Shown piece after piece: positions 32,338 to 42,278 of a stretch of DNA of 64,000 nt (position 1 is its first letter; each line of letters opens with the position of its first letter). The translations under genes were made by a program, and so were the position numbers. The stretch comes from an uncultured Bacteroidales bacterium (GTDB lineage: Bacteria; Bacteroidota; Bacteroidia; Bacteroidales; UBA932): positions 1 to 64,000 of the forward strand of contig ONRD01000005.1 of the NCBI GenBank assembly GCA_900320185.1. Direction: 5' to 3'. A model generated the notes under the pieces. The model was not told the origin of the DNA and did not search any database. It saw only the letters and a list, made by a program, of their open reading frames with translations.

Positions 32338-35094
32338 CTACTCCGAAACCAGCTCGATGAGCGGACTCAGGCCGGCGCCCGAGTCTTCTCCCTGGAGACG
32401 TATCGTTCCTCCATTCGGAGCACCAAGGGCGCCCTTGCCGTTAGCCTGGGCATTGGCCACGCAGGTGATGCGCACGGCGATCTCGTCCGAGGGAGCTGTC
32501 AGAGTGAACTTGAAGTCGATGTTCTTGGCCGTGGTGTTCATCAGTTCGACATTGTAGGTGAAAGTATCTTCACCGACCGTCCCGGTACTGGTTTCCATGG
32601 CCGGCTTCCATGTCCCGCCGTCAAGATACTCGATCAGCCAGAACTTCATTCCGGTACCGGATGCCTTCTCGGTGAACGAGACATGTATGATGCTTCCGGC
32701 TTCAAGGGTCGAAGAAGGATTGGCCGTCAGGTACCAGTAGTCCCCGGGCCATACACCGGTCATGTATGGTTCGCCGGTACCTCCGATGACACGCGCGAAC
32801 TTGTCGTTGACGTCCAGGGCGGACTTGTCGATGCTCCAGAAACGGATCGATCCGCTGCCCTTGTCATTGGCGGGGAGGTACGCGCCTCCGAAGCCGCCGG
32901 CCTTCACCTCTGCGCTGGTGGGCGTGTTGAAGAGGTCTGCGTAGGCAGCCATCGTGCTGGCTGACAGATTCCACTTGGCGAGGACAACCGTGCTTGCCTT
33001 CTGGGTAAGGGTAACCACGGTCTCGAGGTTGTGGGCTGAATTGAACACCCTGATCCTGGCTGTACGGTCAGTCTCGGAGTCGTTGGCGCTGTAGGTCACG
33101 GTGAAGCCCTCGGTCGAGACCATCGCCTTGGTAGCTGGAGCGATGCTCAGCCAGTCAGATCCCTCGACGATCTCATATTCATAATCGACGTTGGACTGGA
33201 CTGTGATGTTCGCAGTGCCCGCATCGGCCTTGACAGTGAAAGAGTTGCCCTCCACTATGCTGATGAAAGGTTCTACGGCCTGGCCGGCGGCGCTCTGGAT
33301 GACAGGGACCTTGAGTTCGGTCTCGCCAGCAAGGACGGTGATGTAGCCTTCCCTCATGGAAGACAGCTCGCTGGGATTGCAGGTAACGGTCACGGTCTTT
33401 GTCTCCCCTGCCTCACCGCTTTCCGTGTCGATCTGGAACCATGAGGCGGAAGCGCTCAGGGTATATGCCTGGTCGGAGGTCACCGTGATGGTCTTGGGCT
33501 CGGAGGGAGTTCCTTCGAAGGTTATGTAGGAAGGATCGACCGTGATGTGGGCGTCGACGGGTTCAGCGGCGGAGCCGTCACCCTCCTCGAGGATTATTAC
33601 ACAGGGCTGGGGCACCTCGTTGGCGCCGCTGCCGATTGCCAGACGGGCGGTTCCGCCGTTGCGGGCAGCCAACGGACCGTTGCCGCTTGCCTGCCAGTTG
33701 GCCACGCAGCGGAAACGGAACTGAAGGTGCTCGACGTTCCTGGTAAAGACCACGGTCTCGTTGACGGCTATGTTGGTGGATCCGTCAGGGGCCATCGCAT
33801 GGGTGTAGGTGACATTCTTGCCCTCGGGCATGTCGGTGGAGACCAGGGGCGTCCCGGCGACTTTCCAGGTCTTTCCGTCAAGATATTCAAGGATCCAGTA
33901 CTTGTGTCCGGTGGCCGACGTACGCGTTCCGAACTTGATCTGTACCTTGGAACCGGACTTCACGGGTTTGTCCCCGTAGAAGAGCCAGTAGTCCTCCGGC
34001 CATGGACCGGTAACGCGCGGGTCCTTGCCCGAGATGTCGAGCAGGTACTTGTTGTTGCCGTTGTTGCTCGAAAGGTCGTACGGCACATATGTGATGTAGC
34101 CGCTTCCCTCGACGGCAGAGAACTTGCCTTCGGTCGGCCAGGTTGCTCCCTGGGTGACGAAATTGTCGGTCTCGATCTCGAACCTCATGTAGACGGTCCC
34201 CATCGCCCCGGCGTCGGTCGCGGACGTGACGACGAAGGCGTGAAGCCCGTCTTCGGTGGTGCCGATGTAGTAGCCCACTATGCCGACATAATGCATGTCA
34301 AGGGCGGCAAGGCCCACTTTTTCAAGTGGATAGACAGGCTGTCCGGCATCCTTTTCCTTGACTGCGAACTTCCCGCCGGTGTAGGAACCGTCGAAGGATA
34401 CATACTGGACGGAGCCAGGTGCATATCCTGCGATCGTTTCCGTGATGTCCACAGGCTCGGGATACTCGGCTGTGCCGGCAGCGGAAGAAAGGATGTCTTC
34501 CAGGGTGAGTGCGGCAAGGCCCGCGACGACGGTCGTCTCGCCGCTCATGGTGACCTTGTCACCGACGGAAAGGCCCGTGGGAGCGCCCACGACGAACATG
34601 CAGGTTCCGCCGTCTCCCACGACGAAACCTGCCGTGGTCAACGCCATCACCTGGCACTCGCTCACTTTGACGAGGGTTCCCGGCTCGAAGGAAGGAAGTT
34701 CGGAGACCGAGCATGTCGGAGCGTCCTTGAACCTGTCTCCCTTCTGGCTTACGGAGATTTCGACAGTCTTGGTGGTGGAGGCACCTTTGAAGAAGATCTT
34801 GGCATCACGCGGAGTCTCGGCCGAGTTGTAGCTTGCATGCATCGTTATCTCGGTGGTACCCTCCCCGCTGGCAGGAGAAATGGTGAGCCAGGAGTCGGAG
34901 ACTTCAGCCTGCCAGGTACCGTCCGCATAGATCGTGATGACCCTGGAGTTTTCGGCGGCAGGAAGGAGAATCTCGGATTCCGTGGTCAGCAATGCCCTTG
35001 ATTCGACCGGTCCCTCTTCCTGGCAGCCGGAGAAAGCGGCGCACAGGAGCGACAGGGCGGCGAGCATGGATATTCTGGTGTGTTTCATGTCCAT
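32338..35094 (-). CDS. BACON-domain surface lipoprotein with a duplicated module
   Basis: The 918-residue lipoprotein has a signal peptide with lipobox FSGC (Cys24). Three BACON domains lie at about 36-118, 515-603 and 608-699, each with SWLTISPASG- or DWLSI-like ends. BACON domains mediate binding in Sus-like systems. A DUF5689-like OB segment covers about 120-295. A module of about 170 residues occurs twice (about 328-497 and 705-905), sharing YWILEYLDG or FWLIEYLDG, FRCVAN or ITCVAN, and NGGTARL or NGGTIRL. It ends the phosphoesterase-SusC-SusD operon and is the likely surface glycan/ligand-binding component. Confidence 0.8.
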   Translation of the reverse strand: MDMKHTRISMLAALSLLCAAFSGCQEEGPVESRALLTTESEILLPAAENSRVITIYADGTWQAEVSDSWLTISPASGEGTTEITMHASYNSAETPRDAKIFFKGASTTKTVEISVSQKGDRFKDAPTCSVSELPSFEPGTLVKVSECQVMALTTAGFVVGDGGTCMFVVGAPTGLSVGDKVTMSGETTVVAGLAALTLEDILSSAAGTAEYPEPVDITETIAGYAPGSVQYVSFDGSYTGGKFAVKEKDAGQPVYPLEKVGLAALDMHYVGIVGYYIGTTEDGLHAFVVTSATDAGAMGTVYMRFEIETDNFVTQGATWPTEGKFSAVEGSGYITYVPYDLSSNNGNNKYLLDISGKDPRVTGPWPEDYWLFYGDKPVKSGSKVQIKFGTRTSATGHKYWILEYLDGKTWKVAGTPLVSTDMPEGKNVTYTHAMAPDGSTNIAVNETVVFTRNVEHLQFRFRCVANWQASGNGPLAARNGGTARLAIGSGANEVPQPCVIILEEGDGSAAEPVDAHITVDPSYITFEGTPSEPKTITVTSDQAYTLSASASWFQIDTESGEAGETKTVTVTCNPSELSSMREGYITVLAGETELKVPVIQSAAGQAVEPFISIVEGNSFTVKADAGTANITVQSNVDYEYEIVEGSDWLSIAPATKAMVSTEGFTVTYSANDSETDRTARIRVFNSAHNLETVVTLTQKASTVVLAKWNLSASTMAAYADLFNTPTSAEVKAGGFGGAYLPANDKGSGSIRFWSIDKSALDVNDKFARVIGGTGEPYMTGVWPGDYWYLTANPSSTLEAGSIIHVSFTEKASGTGMKFWLIEYLDGGTWKPAMETSTGTVGEDTFTYNVELMNTTAKNIDFKFTLTAPSDEIAVRITCVANAQANGKGALGAPNGGTIRLQGEDSGAGLSPLIELVSE

Positions 35095-35100
35095 TTGGTT

Positions 35101-36870
35101 TTAGAAGTCAAGGCCGTCGTCCCAGCCGGGATTCTGTGCCAGGTTCTTGTTGAGCGAACGTTCGTTGATAGGAATCGGATAGAGATAGTCGCGGCCGGGG
35201 TCGAAGACATGCTGGATGCCTTGCTGCCTGTCCACGTAGCCGTAGGTGCCATTGCTGAGGATGATTCCGGACTCGGAACCTATCTGCAGCACGAACCTGG
35301 CGTTTGTCTTGGGCTTCGAACCGGTGTAGAGGCAGACCTCGTTCACTCCGTCACCGTCGAGGTCGTATTCGCCGGGTCCTGGGAACCACATTCCCTGAAG
35401 AGGCTGCTCGATGCACTTGCCTTCAGCCCAGCGCATCAGGTCATACCACCGCTTGCCTTCCACTGCCAGTTCCACGCCCCTCTCGCGACGGACCTCGAGG
35501 ATCTCCGCGAGGTGAGGGTCGGCCAGGAGGATGGGGTTCTGGTAGCCGTATTCAGGCGAGATCAGGTAAGGGTCCACGGTAAGGCCGGAAAGGACCATGT
35601 GAGGCATTCCGACACGGTCGCGCAGGAGATTGACCGATTCGTCCAGTGCAGCCTGGGTCAGCTTGCCGTTCTCGGCTAGAGCCTCGGCGTACATGAGGAG
35701 CACTTCCCCATAGCGATAGACCGGCATGTCATTGGTGGCGCGGTCCACACGGTCTACGCCCTCGAGGGTGCAGTCCTGGACCCACTTGGCCAGCTGGAAG
35801 CCGGTGTTGGTGCAGGAAAGGTCGATGCTGGCGAGTTCATTGCTGCCGATCCTCTTGTAACCGGGAGTCCTGACGGTGAAGGCAAGGCGGGGATCACGGT
35901 CTGCGACCTCCTCCTTGAACTCCATGGTCTCCCATCCTTCCCTGTCGGTGAAACGGGAGCCATCCTTCATCAGGTAGGTGTCGATGAACTTCTTGGTCAG
36001 GCCAGGGGTTCCCTGGGTCGGCATGATCGCATATGCGTTGCAGTTGTTGAAGATCGCAAGCGAGAAATCATTCTTTATTGCGAGGATATACTCGTCCTTG
36101 TCGGCATCGACTTCGGCGAAGAGGGTCAGGTAGTCGGGGGCGAGCTTGTAGACTCCGCCGTCGATTATCTGCTTCGCAGCATCAGCCGCAAGGTCCAGGA
36201 AGTAGGAATATTCCTTGCCGGCAACCTTGTAGACGTCATTGGCATGGTACTTCCTCCATGTCCCTTCGAAGAGGCAGAACTGCGCCTTGAGCGCCAGGGC
36301 CGCCCATTTGTTTACACGGTAGGTGCTCACCTTGGAAGGAAGGGAGGCTATCGCATCGTCGATGTCCTCGATCATGTGGGAGAGGACGACGTCGCGGCTG
36401 TCACGGGGATTATAGAGGGCCTCGTCTGCGGAACCAAGCTCTACATCCACCCAGGGCACGTCGCCGAAACGGCGCACCTTGTCGGCGTAGATGTACGCCC
36501 GGAAGAACTTGCAGAGCCCGGTATATTCCTTGACTGCTTCTTCGTCATCGCAGTTGTCGATGTGTCCGAGCATGGTGTTGAGCTTGCGCAGGTCCGTCCA
36601 AGTCCAGCCGTTGCCGCTGGCGGGGACTACCCTGTAGTTGCCGCCATGCATCAGGCTGGAGAGGTTCAGGTGTATCTGGTAGTCGGACTGCTGCTCATAG
36701 GGAGTCTTGTCCAGCAAGTTGTTGTAGAACGTGTTGGAAAAGAGCTGGAGGTCGGTGCGCGTCCTGAAATAGTTTTCAGGGGCGAGGGAGGACTTTGGCA
36801 CCGTGTCGAGCAGGTCGCACGCGGAAAGTCCTATGATGAGCGCCAAAGCGGCTGTCATTAATCTTTTCAT
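35101..36870 (-). CDS. SusD/RagB-family outer-membrane nutrient-binding lipoprotein
   Basis: The start is at MKRLMTAALALIIGLSACDL; an ATG five codons earlier is possible. The lipobox cysteine is residue 18. The 589-residue protein has the SusD TPR N-terminal half (VPKSSLAPENYFRTRTDLQL) and the C-terminal RagB half with YRYGEVLLMYAEALAENGKL, then WYDLMRWAEG. It works as a lid on the SusC channel encoded 17 bases upstream. The ligand is unknown; the neighbours suggest a phosphate ester rather than a plain glycan. Confidence 0.93.
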   Translation of the reverse strand: MKRLMTAALALIIGLSACDLLDTVPKSSLAPENYFRTRTDLQLFSNTFYNNLLDKTPYEQQSDYQIHLNLSSLMHGGNYRVVPASGNGWTWTDLRKLNTMLGHIDNCDDEEAVKEYTGLCKFFRAYIYADKVRRFGDVPWVDVELGSADEALYNPRDSRDVVLSHMIEDIDDAIASLPSKVSTYRVNKWAALALKAQFCLFEGTWRKYHANDVYKVAGKEYSYFLDLAADAAKQIIDGGVYKLAPDYLTLFAEVDADKDEYILAIKNDFSLAIFNNCNAYAIMPTQGTPGLTKKFIDTYLMKDGSRFTDREGWETMEFKEEVADRDPRLAFTVRTPGYKRIGSNELASIDLSCTNTGFQLAKWVQDCTLEGVDRVDRATNDMPVYRYGEVLLMYAEALAENGKLTQAALDESVNLLRDRVGMPHMVLSGLTVDPYLISPEYGYQNPILLADPHLAEILEVRRERGVELAVEGKRWYDLMRWAEGKCIEQPLQGMWFPGPGEYDLDGDGVNEVCLYTGSKPKTNARFVLQIGSESGIILSNGTYGYVDRQQGIQHVFDPGRDYLYPIPINERSLNKNLAQNPGWDDGLDF

Positions 36871-36887
36871 GTTTGTCTCCTCCATCG

Positions 36888-39800
36888 TTAGAATGTAATG
36901 TCAATTCCGAACATGTTGCTCTTCTGCCATGGATAGGCAAGGTGGTCAGAAGCGCTTCCGCTGCTGGACCTCGAGAAGGCGGACTCGGGATCAAGGAACT
37001 TGGTCACCTTGGTCAAGGGAGACCAATAGTTGAGGTTTTCTCCTGAGTAGTAGACCCTTACCCTTTCCAGGCCAACCTTCTTGGTGAGGCTCTGGGGAAG
37101 TGTGTAGCCAAGGGTCAGGTTCTTCAGGCGGAGATAACGGATATTCTGGATGTAACGGCTGTTGACCTTGGAGAGTTCACCTCCGGTCGAAGAATACGAC
37201 CTGGGCCTGGGGAAGTAGGCGTCAGGGTTCTCCTCGGACCAGCACATCTTCGTAAGGAAGTCCCTCGGGATGAAGGACGCGTAGGAGTAGCTGTACGGGC
37301 CCCAGAACGCATAGTTGAATCCTGCAGGATACCAGTAGTGGTTCCCGACTCCCTGGAAGAATATGCTGAAGTCGATTCCCTTCCAGTCGAATCCGGCAGT
37401 GATGCCGTACTGGAGGCTGGGAAGCGAATTGCCGAGTATCTTGCGGTCTCCGGGGTTGTCGACCGTGTTCTGTCCGATTCCGAGCTTTTTGTCGGAGTCG
37501 AGGTCGACATACCTGAGGTCGCCGGCCCTGAAGCCGCCGGTCATACGTCCCGAGATGTAACCGGTGCAGTCACAGACCTCAGCCTGGTACTTCTGGGCCT
37601 CTTCGTCGGTTGCGAACAGGCCGTCCACGACGAAGCCCCAGACCTCTCCGATGCGCATGCCTTCATAATAGGCCTTGGCGAAGGACTTCTCGGGGTTGTC
37701 GTACTTCGTGATATGGGACCTGTAGTCGCTCATCGTAGCCCTGAACCTGTAGCCGAACGGTGAGCCGAGCAGGTTGAACTGGTCCCTCCATGAAAGGGAA
37801 AGCTCGTAACCCTTGGTGCGCAGGTCGGCCGTGTTGGACTTGGGGGCATCCGCGCCGTAGACCGCGGGGAGCTTCACTCCCTCCGTAAGCATGTTCTTCG
37901 TATCTCGGATGTAGGCCTCTCCGGTGAACTCGAGGCGGTTGTCAAGGAAAGCCGCGTCGAGACCCAGGTTGTACTGGTAGGTGGTCTCCCATGTCAGGTC
38001 GGAAGCCACGGGGGCGGAAAGGGTCGCATACTTAGCCATCGTAGAGCCCTCGCCGAACGAATACGCCGAGAAATCAGTGATGTTGATGGTTCGCAGATAT
38101 GCGTAGTTGTTCACGTTCTGGTTGCCCAGGGTACCGACAGACGCCCTCAGCTTGAGGTTGCTGACTGTCTTCCTGAGAGGAGCGAAGAACGGCTCCTCGG
38201 ATATCCTCCAGCCCAGGGAGCCGGAAGGGAAGAAGCCCCATTTGTGCCCCTTGGCGAAACGGGACGTACCATCGTAGCGTCCTGCGACTTCAAAGAGGTA
38301 ACGGCCCTTGTAGTCATAGTTCAGACGCCCGAAGAAACCCATGAGGGCATATTCGCTCTGGCTTCCGGTGTTCGTCATGATCACGTTGCCGAGGGCGTCC
38401 GGACCGGTGAGGGAAAGGTCGTTGAGAGTCTCGCTCAGGAGATTCTGCCCGACCGCCTCTATGTACTTGGTGTACTGCCTCTCGACGTTGTAACCAGCGG
38501 TTACCGTCAGGTTGTGGGCATTGTTGAAGGTATCCTGATAGGTTGCGAAGACGTTCCCCGCCGTGTAATTGTAACCACGGACAGTCTCCGTCAGCTCGTC
38601 GAGGCCGGCACCCGTAGTGTAGTACTCGATGTCCGAATCAGGATAGCGCCTGAAGGAGAAGTTCGTAAGACGCGAGGTGTTCTTGTTCTCGTGGTACCTG
38701 TAGGTGAAGTTCGCGACCAGGGTAAGCTGCTTGAAAGGAGTTATCCTGAGCTCGGTCGTGTTGGAGAAATCGTTCCTCTTGCGGTCGTTGATGTCCTTCT
38801 TGTCCCCGAACATGATGTGGCGTCCGTTCGCCACGTTGTACGATCCGGAGATCATAGGGGTGCCGTAGACCCATGACCCGTCGGGGTTCTGGAGCGGGAA
38901 GGAGGCCAGGGCGTGGCGCGCCGCGTACTGGATCGCATTCTGCACGTCGCCTACTCCGAGGAAGGAATAATTGGAAGTGTAGAACGACGTGTTGTTGGAT
39001 ATGCGCATGTACTTGTTGATCTTCGCCTCGATCTTCGAACGGAGGTTGAATTTCCGGAAGACGTCAGGCTCGGACTTGATGATACCGGTCTCGTCGTCGA
39101 AGCCGCCGGACAGGTAATACTTTATGTTCTTGTCCCCGCCGCTGACCGAGACGTTGTGTGTCTGGACCGGATGGCGGTCGTTGAACATGGAATGCCACCA
39201 GTCGGTGTTGCAGTAGTAGACCCACTGGTTGCGTCCGTTCCTGAAATCCTGGACGATCCAGGGACGTGACGGATCCTCGGTCTTGTCATTGACACGGGCC
39301 AGCAGCTGGGCCATGTCGTAGTCGGTGTAGGTCGTGTACTTCTTGCCTGCGTCGGACTGCCAGAAGGTGTCCACGGTGTAAACGGACCAGAAGCCACGGG
39401 TCTCGTAGTCGGTGCTGGTGGTGGGTTCCTCCCAGCCGAAACGGCCGTTGTAGCGCACCGTCGCCTTCCCTCCCTTGTCGGAGCCGGTCCTGGTGGTGAT
39501 GAGGATCACTCCGTATGCGGCACGGGCTCCATAGACGGCGGCAGCCGAGGCATCCTTGATGACGGAGATGCTCTCGACATCGTTGGGGTTGACCCTGTCA
39601 AGCTCTCCGACGGCTCCGTCGACGAGCACCAGCGGGCTGGCGCCGTTGATGGAGGTCGTTCCACGGATGTTGAGCGAGCCCACGCTACCCGGGTTACCGG
39701 AAGATGTGCTGATGTTCAGTCCGGGTACCGAACCCTGGAGCATGTCGGTAAGGTTGTGGGTGATCCTGTCCTTGAGGTCGTTTGCGGACACCGCGGTGAC

Positions 39801-40175
39801 GGCACCCGTCAGGTTGACCTTCTTCTGGACGCCGTAGCCGACGACCACCGTCTCGTTCAGCACCTCGGTGTCTTCCTCCAGGACGACAGTCACCTGTGAC
39901 TGGGCGGCCGGGACGGAGACAGTCTGCACCTTGTAGCCGAGACAGTTGACCTCGAGGGTCACAGGGCCGGCAGGAACGGTCAGCCTGAATGTGCCGTCGA
40001 CACCGGTCGTGACCCCGTTGGTCGACGAATGGATCACGGCAGCCCCTACGACGGGCTGCTGCCCTGAGTCCACGACTGTTCCTGAAACCTGCCGGGTCTG
40101 GGCGCCGAGGGACAATGCAGTCCCAAGGGCCAGCGCCAAAATGGCGGCAAGTACTTTCATTAGTCTCATAAACAA
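36888..40175 (-). CDS. SusC/RagA-family TonB-dependent outer-membrane transporter
   Basis: The 1095-residue protein has a signal peptide ending LSLGAQ. A carboxypeptidase-D-like N-terminal domain (about 27-110) carries RQVSGTVVDSGQQPVVGAAV. It also has the TonB-box-like ETVVVGYG, the plug (about 120-230) with the SusC marker ESISVIKDASAAAVYGARAA, and a 22-strand barrel ending in FGIDITF. It imports the SusD-bound ligand. It lies 37 bases after the phosphoesterase gene and 17 bases before the susD gene. The start could be the ATG at residue 3 or 6; the first is used here. Confidence 0.94.
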   Translation of the reverse strand: MFMRLMKVLAAILALALGTALSLGAQTRQVSGTVVDSGQQPVVGAAVIHSSTNGVTTGVDGTFRLTVPAGPVTLEVNCLGYKVQTVSVPAAQSQVTVVLEEDTEVLNETVVVGYGVQKKVNLTGAVTAVSANDLKDRITHNLTDMLQGSVPGLNISTSSGNPGSVGSLNIRGTTSINGASPLVLVDGAVGELDRVNPNDVESISVIKDASAAAVYGARAAYGVILITTRTGSDKGGKATVRYNGRFGWEEPTTSTDYETRGFWSVYTVDTFWQSDAGKKYTTYTDYDMAQLLARVNDKTEDPSRPWIVQDFRNGRNQWVYYCNTDWWHSMFNDRHPVQTHNVSVSGGDKNIKYYLSGGFDDETGIIKSEPDVFRKFNLRSKIEAKINKYMRISNNTSFYTSNYSFLGVGDVQNAIQYAARHALASFPLQNPDGSWVYGTPMISGSYNVANGRHIMFGDKKDINDRKRNDFSNTTELRITPFKQLTLVANFTYRYHENKNTSRLTNFSFRRYPDSDIEYYTTGAGLDELTETVRGYNYTAGNVFATYQDTFNNAHNLTVTAGYNVERQYTKYIEAVGQNLLSETLNDLSLTGPDALGNVIMTNTGSQSEYALMGFFGRLNYDYKGRYLFEVAGRYDGTSRFAKGHKWGFFPSGSLGWRISEEPFFAPLRKTVSNLKLRASVGTLGNQNVNNYAYLRTINITDFSAYSFGEGSTMAKYATLSAPVASDLTWETTYQYNLGLDAAFLDNRLEFTGEAYIRDTKNMLTEGVKLPAVYGADAPKSNTADLRTKGYELSLSWRDQFNLLGSPFGYRFRATMSDYRSHITKYDNPEKSFAKAYYEGMRIGEVWGFVVDGLFATDEEAQKYQAEVCDCTGYISGRMTGGFRAGDLRYVDLDSDKKLGIGQNTVDNPGDRKILGNSLPSLQYGITAGFDWKGIDFSIFFQGVGNHYWYPAGFNYAFWGPYSYSYASFIPRDFLTKMCWSEENPDAYFPRPRSYSSTGGELSKVNSRYIQNIRYLRLKNLTLGYTLPQSLTKKVGLERVRVYYSGENLNYWSPLTKVTKFLDPESAFSRSSSGSASDHLAYPWQKSNMFGIDITF

Positions 40176-40212
40176 ATTGGTTTTATTAGGATTTCGTTAA
40201 TATGCAGCCGGA

Positions 40213-42162
40213 TTACTTGTAGGCATCCGTACTGAATGCCTTGGGCCGCTTCATGGTCTCGGAATAATCGTTCCCGAACCTGTCCGTCACCTTTATCTCC
40301 AGGGTCGTTGCCGGGCCCGAGGCCTGTACCTGGAAGAAGTGGTGGTACTGGGAAGTGGTGAAGTTGGGATTGTCCGTAGCCTTGAACCTCTTGGCAGTCA
40401 TGGCGATCATGTGGAGCGGGTCGTACTGCCACACCTGCTTGACGGAAAGGGATTTCCCGTTCTCGGTAACGGTTATCTTCCACGAAGGGTCCCAGTTCCA
40501 GACATTGAGCAGTACGGTGTTGCCGGGATATGAGCCGACGTTGGTCACATAGGGCTCCCACCCCGTCTTGCCTCCGCCAAGGTCGGACGTCACCACCTTC
40601 TTGACCTCGTTCATGTCATAGGCGTTGAACTGGTAGGAGACATCATGGCCTGTGGACTTGTAGACCCACTCCATGTCTGTTCCCTTCACCGACAGGATGG
40701 TGTAGCCTCCGGGAGCTCCGTCCTGGGCGAGCGTAATCCCGGGCGTAAGGTAACCGGACCACCACCAGGACCCGCAGACCGAGCCGGCGTTGTGCTCGAA
40801 CAGTTTCTTGGTCGAAAGCCGGTCGTAGTTGAAGCACCTGTGGGTGTGGCCGGTGAAGAAATGGACAGTGTAACCGGAAAGCAGTTTCTCCAGCCCGTCG
40901 GTGTTGAGTTCACCCGGGGCGTCCGCACCGGACATGCCGGCCGCGAAGCCCAGCGACGAAGTCGGACGGTAGACAGGGGCATGGGTAGACAGCACCACCG
41001 GTGTTGCCTTGTCCACATGGGAAAGGTCCTTGGCGAGCCAGGCGGCCTGGTCGGCGGTGAAGTCGATGACATATTCACCGCGATGCGAGGAGCCTGTCCC
41101 CACATTGTTGTAGTCAATGTCGTCCATCACTATGAAGTGGATCTTCCCGATGTTGTAGGAATAGAAGGTGGGCGCCATGGAATTGCGGTAAGGGATCTCC
41201 TTGTCGAAGTCCCCCACCCTCTCCATGTCGTTGTCATGGTTGCCCATGGTGTGGAACACCTGGAATCCCTTGAACTTCGAGTTCATCAGGGAGATGTACT
41301 CCCCGAACGAGAAGCTGTTGGAATACCAGTACAGGTCCCAGGTCATGTCGCCGAGGGTAAGACCGTATTTCCTGCCGTTGTCTGCGGCGAGGGTTGCGTT
41401 GAGGTCGGAGGCGAATTCGCTGAACTGGCTCAGGTCGTTGGTCCTCTTGGCAAGATGCATGTCTCCCATGATGTACATCGTGAAGTCCTCGGAGGCAGCC
41501 TTGACGAGTTCGAAATCGACCCTCTCGGGCGCAGCGGGCAGCTTCACGAGCCCCTGCCAGAACACGGGAAGGAAACCTTCGGACGTGGCCTCGTAGTCCC
41601 CGGGGATGCTGATGAAGACATAGCCGTACTTCTTGGCCGACTTGATCTGGTAGATTCCCTTGGAATCGGTGACGACTACCTCCACGCCGTCGGAGACCAC
41701 TACCCCCGGGATGCCTTCGTCACCGCAGAACACCTTGCCGTAAACGGTCGTACCCGAAGCCGGAGTAATCGTGTCCCCGGACTGGCCGGAAGAGTACGAG
41801 ACCTTCATCTGTCCCATGTGCTTCTTGACGGAGCCGGACTGGAGGTAGACGTTGTAAGTCCCCGAAGTCATTCCGTCGAAAAGGCGGATCGTGAATGACG
41901 AGTCGTCGACCTTGACTATCGCACATTCGTGAAGAGTCCCGGCCGGATCGCCGAGGAGGATCAGGTCCGTGGACTTCGGAGGCTTGCTGAAAAGGACCTT
42001 GAAATCCATCGTCCGGGCCCCTGAAGGGAGAGTCACCGTGGACGGGACCTCGAAACGGACGTCGTTGGCTGCCGGGACGGGGTCTTCCTTCCCACCCTTG
42101 CATGAATAGCAGCAGAGAACTACGTTCAGCAGGATGACAGCTATTATCCGGAGTTTTTTCAT
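40213..42162 (-). CDS. secreted calcineurin-like phosphoesterase lipoprotein
   Basis: I used the tenth codon of the longest frame as start (MKKLRIIAVILLNVVL, then the lipobox CYSC), because the promoter-like TATTTTTG lies too close to the ATG at 42189. The metal motifs in longest-frame numbering are GDMHLA (242-247), GD (280-281), GNHD (316-319), H403 and GHTH (447-450), a complete calcineurin site. An N-terminal Ig-like pair and a C-terminal beta domain fit the MetallophosN/C group of Bacteroidota. It should cleave phosphate esters at the cell surface. It is the first gene of the SusC-SusD-BACON operon, divergent from a GlpT-like transporter. Confidence 0.87.
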   Translation of the reverse strand: MKKLRIIAVILLNVVLCCYSCKGGKEDPVPAANDVRFEVPSTVTLPSGARTMDFKVLFSKPPKSTDLILLGDPAGTLHECAIVKVDDSSFTIRLFDGMTSGTYNVYLQSGSVKKHMGQMKVSYSSGQSGDTITPASGTTVYGKVFCGDEGIPGVVVSDGVEVVVTDSKGIYQIKSAKKYGYVFISIPGDYEATSEGFLPVFWQGLVKLPAAPERVDFELVKAASEDFTMYIMGDMHLAKRTNDLSQFSEFASDLNATLAADNGRKYGLTLGDMTWDLYWYSNSFSFGEYISLMNSKFKGFQVFHTMGNHDNDMERVGDFDKEIPYRNSMAPTFYSYNIGKIHFIVMDDIDYNNVGTGSSHRGEYVIDFTADQAAWLAKDLSHVDKATPVVLSTHAPVYRPTSSLGFAAGMSGADAPGELNTDGLEKLLSGYTVHFFTGHTHRCFNYDRLSTKKLFEHNAGSVCGSWWWSGYLTPGITLAQDGAPGGYTILSVKGTDMEWVYKSTGHDVSYQFNAYDMNEVKKVVTSDLGGGKTGWEPYVTNVGSYPGNTVLLNVWNWDPSWKITVTENGKSLSVKQVWQYDPLHMIAMTAKRFKATDNPNFTTSQYHHFFQVQASGPATTLEIKVTDRFGNDYSETMKRPKAFSTDAYK

Positions 42163-42209
42163 AATCTGCAGGATCGTTTCATTTTTCATGTTAAGCGTTC
42201 ACAATCATA

Positions 42210-42217
42210 CAAAAATA
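42210..42217 (-). promoter_or_regulatory. candidate -7 box for the phosphoesterase-SusCD operon
   Basis: On the minus strand TATTTTTG fits TAnnTTTG. It supports the start at 42162 over 42189. A -33 box was not confirmed. Confidence 0.45.
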
Positions 42218-42239
42218 ATCATTATTTGACAATTATGGT

Positions 42240-42247
42240 TATCTTTG
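42240..42247 (+). promoter_or_regulatory. candidate -7 box for the GlpT-like transporter
   Basis: TATCTTTG matches the consensus, 31 bases before the start. A TTTG lies only 11 bases upstream, too close for a canonical -33 box. Confidence 0.45.
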
Positions 42248-42278
42248 CTTAGGTTTTGACCAAAAATGATTCCGGCAC

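Noticed and set aside
33547-35001. 484-residue frame opposite the BACON lipoprotein
   Set aside because: Antisense shadow without domain features.
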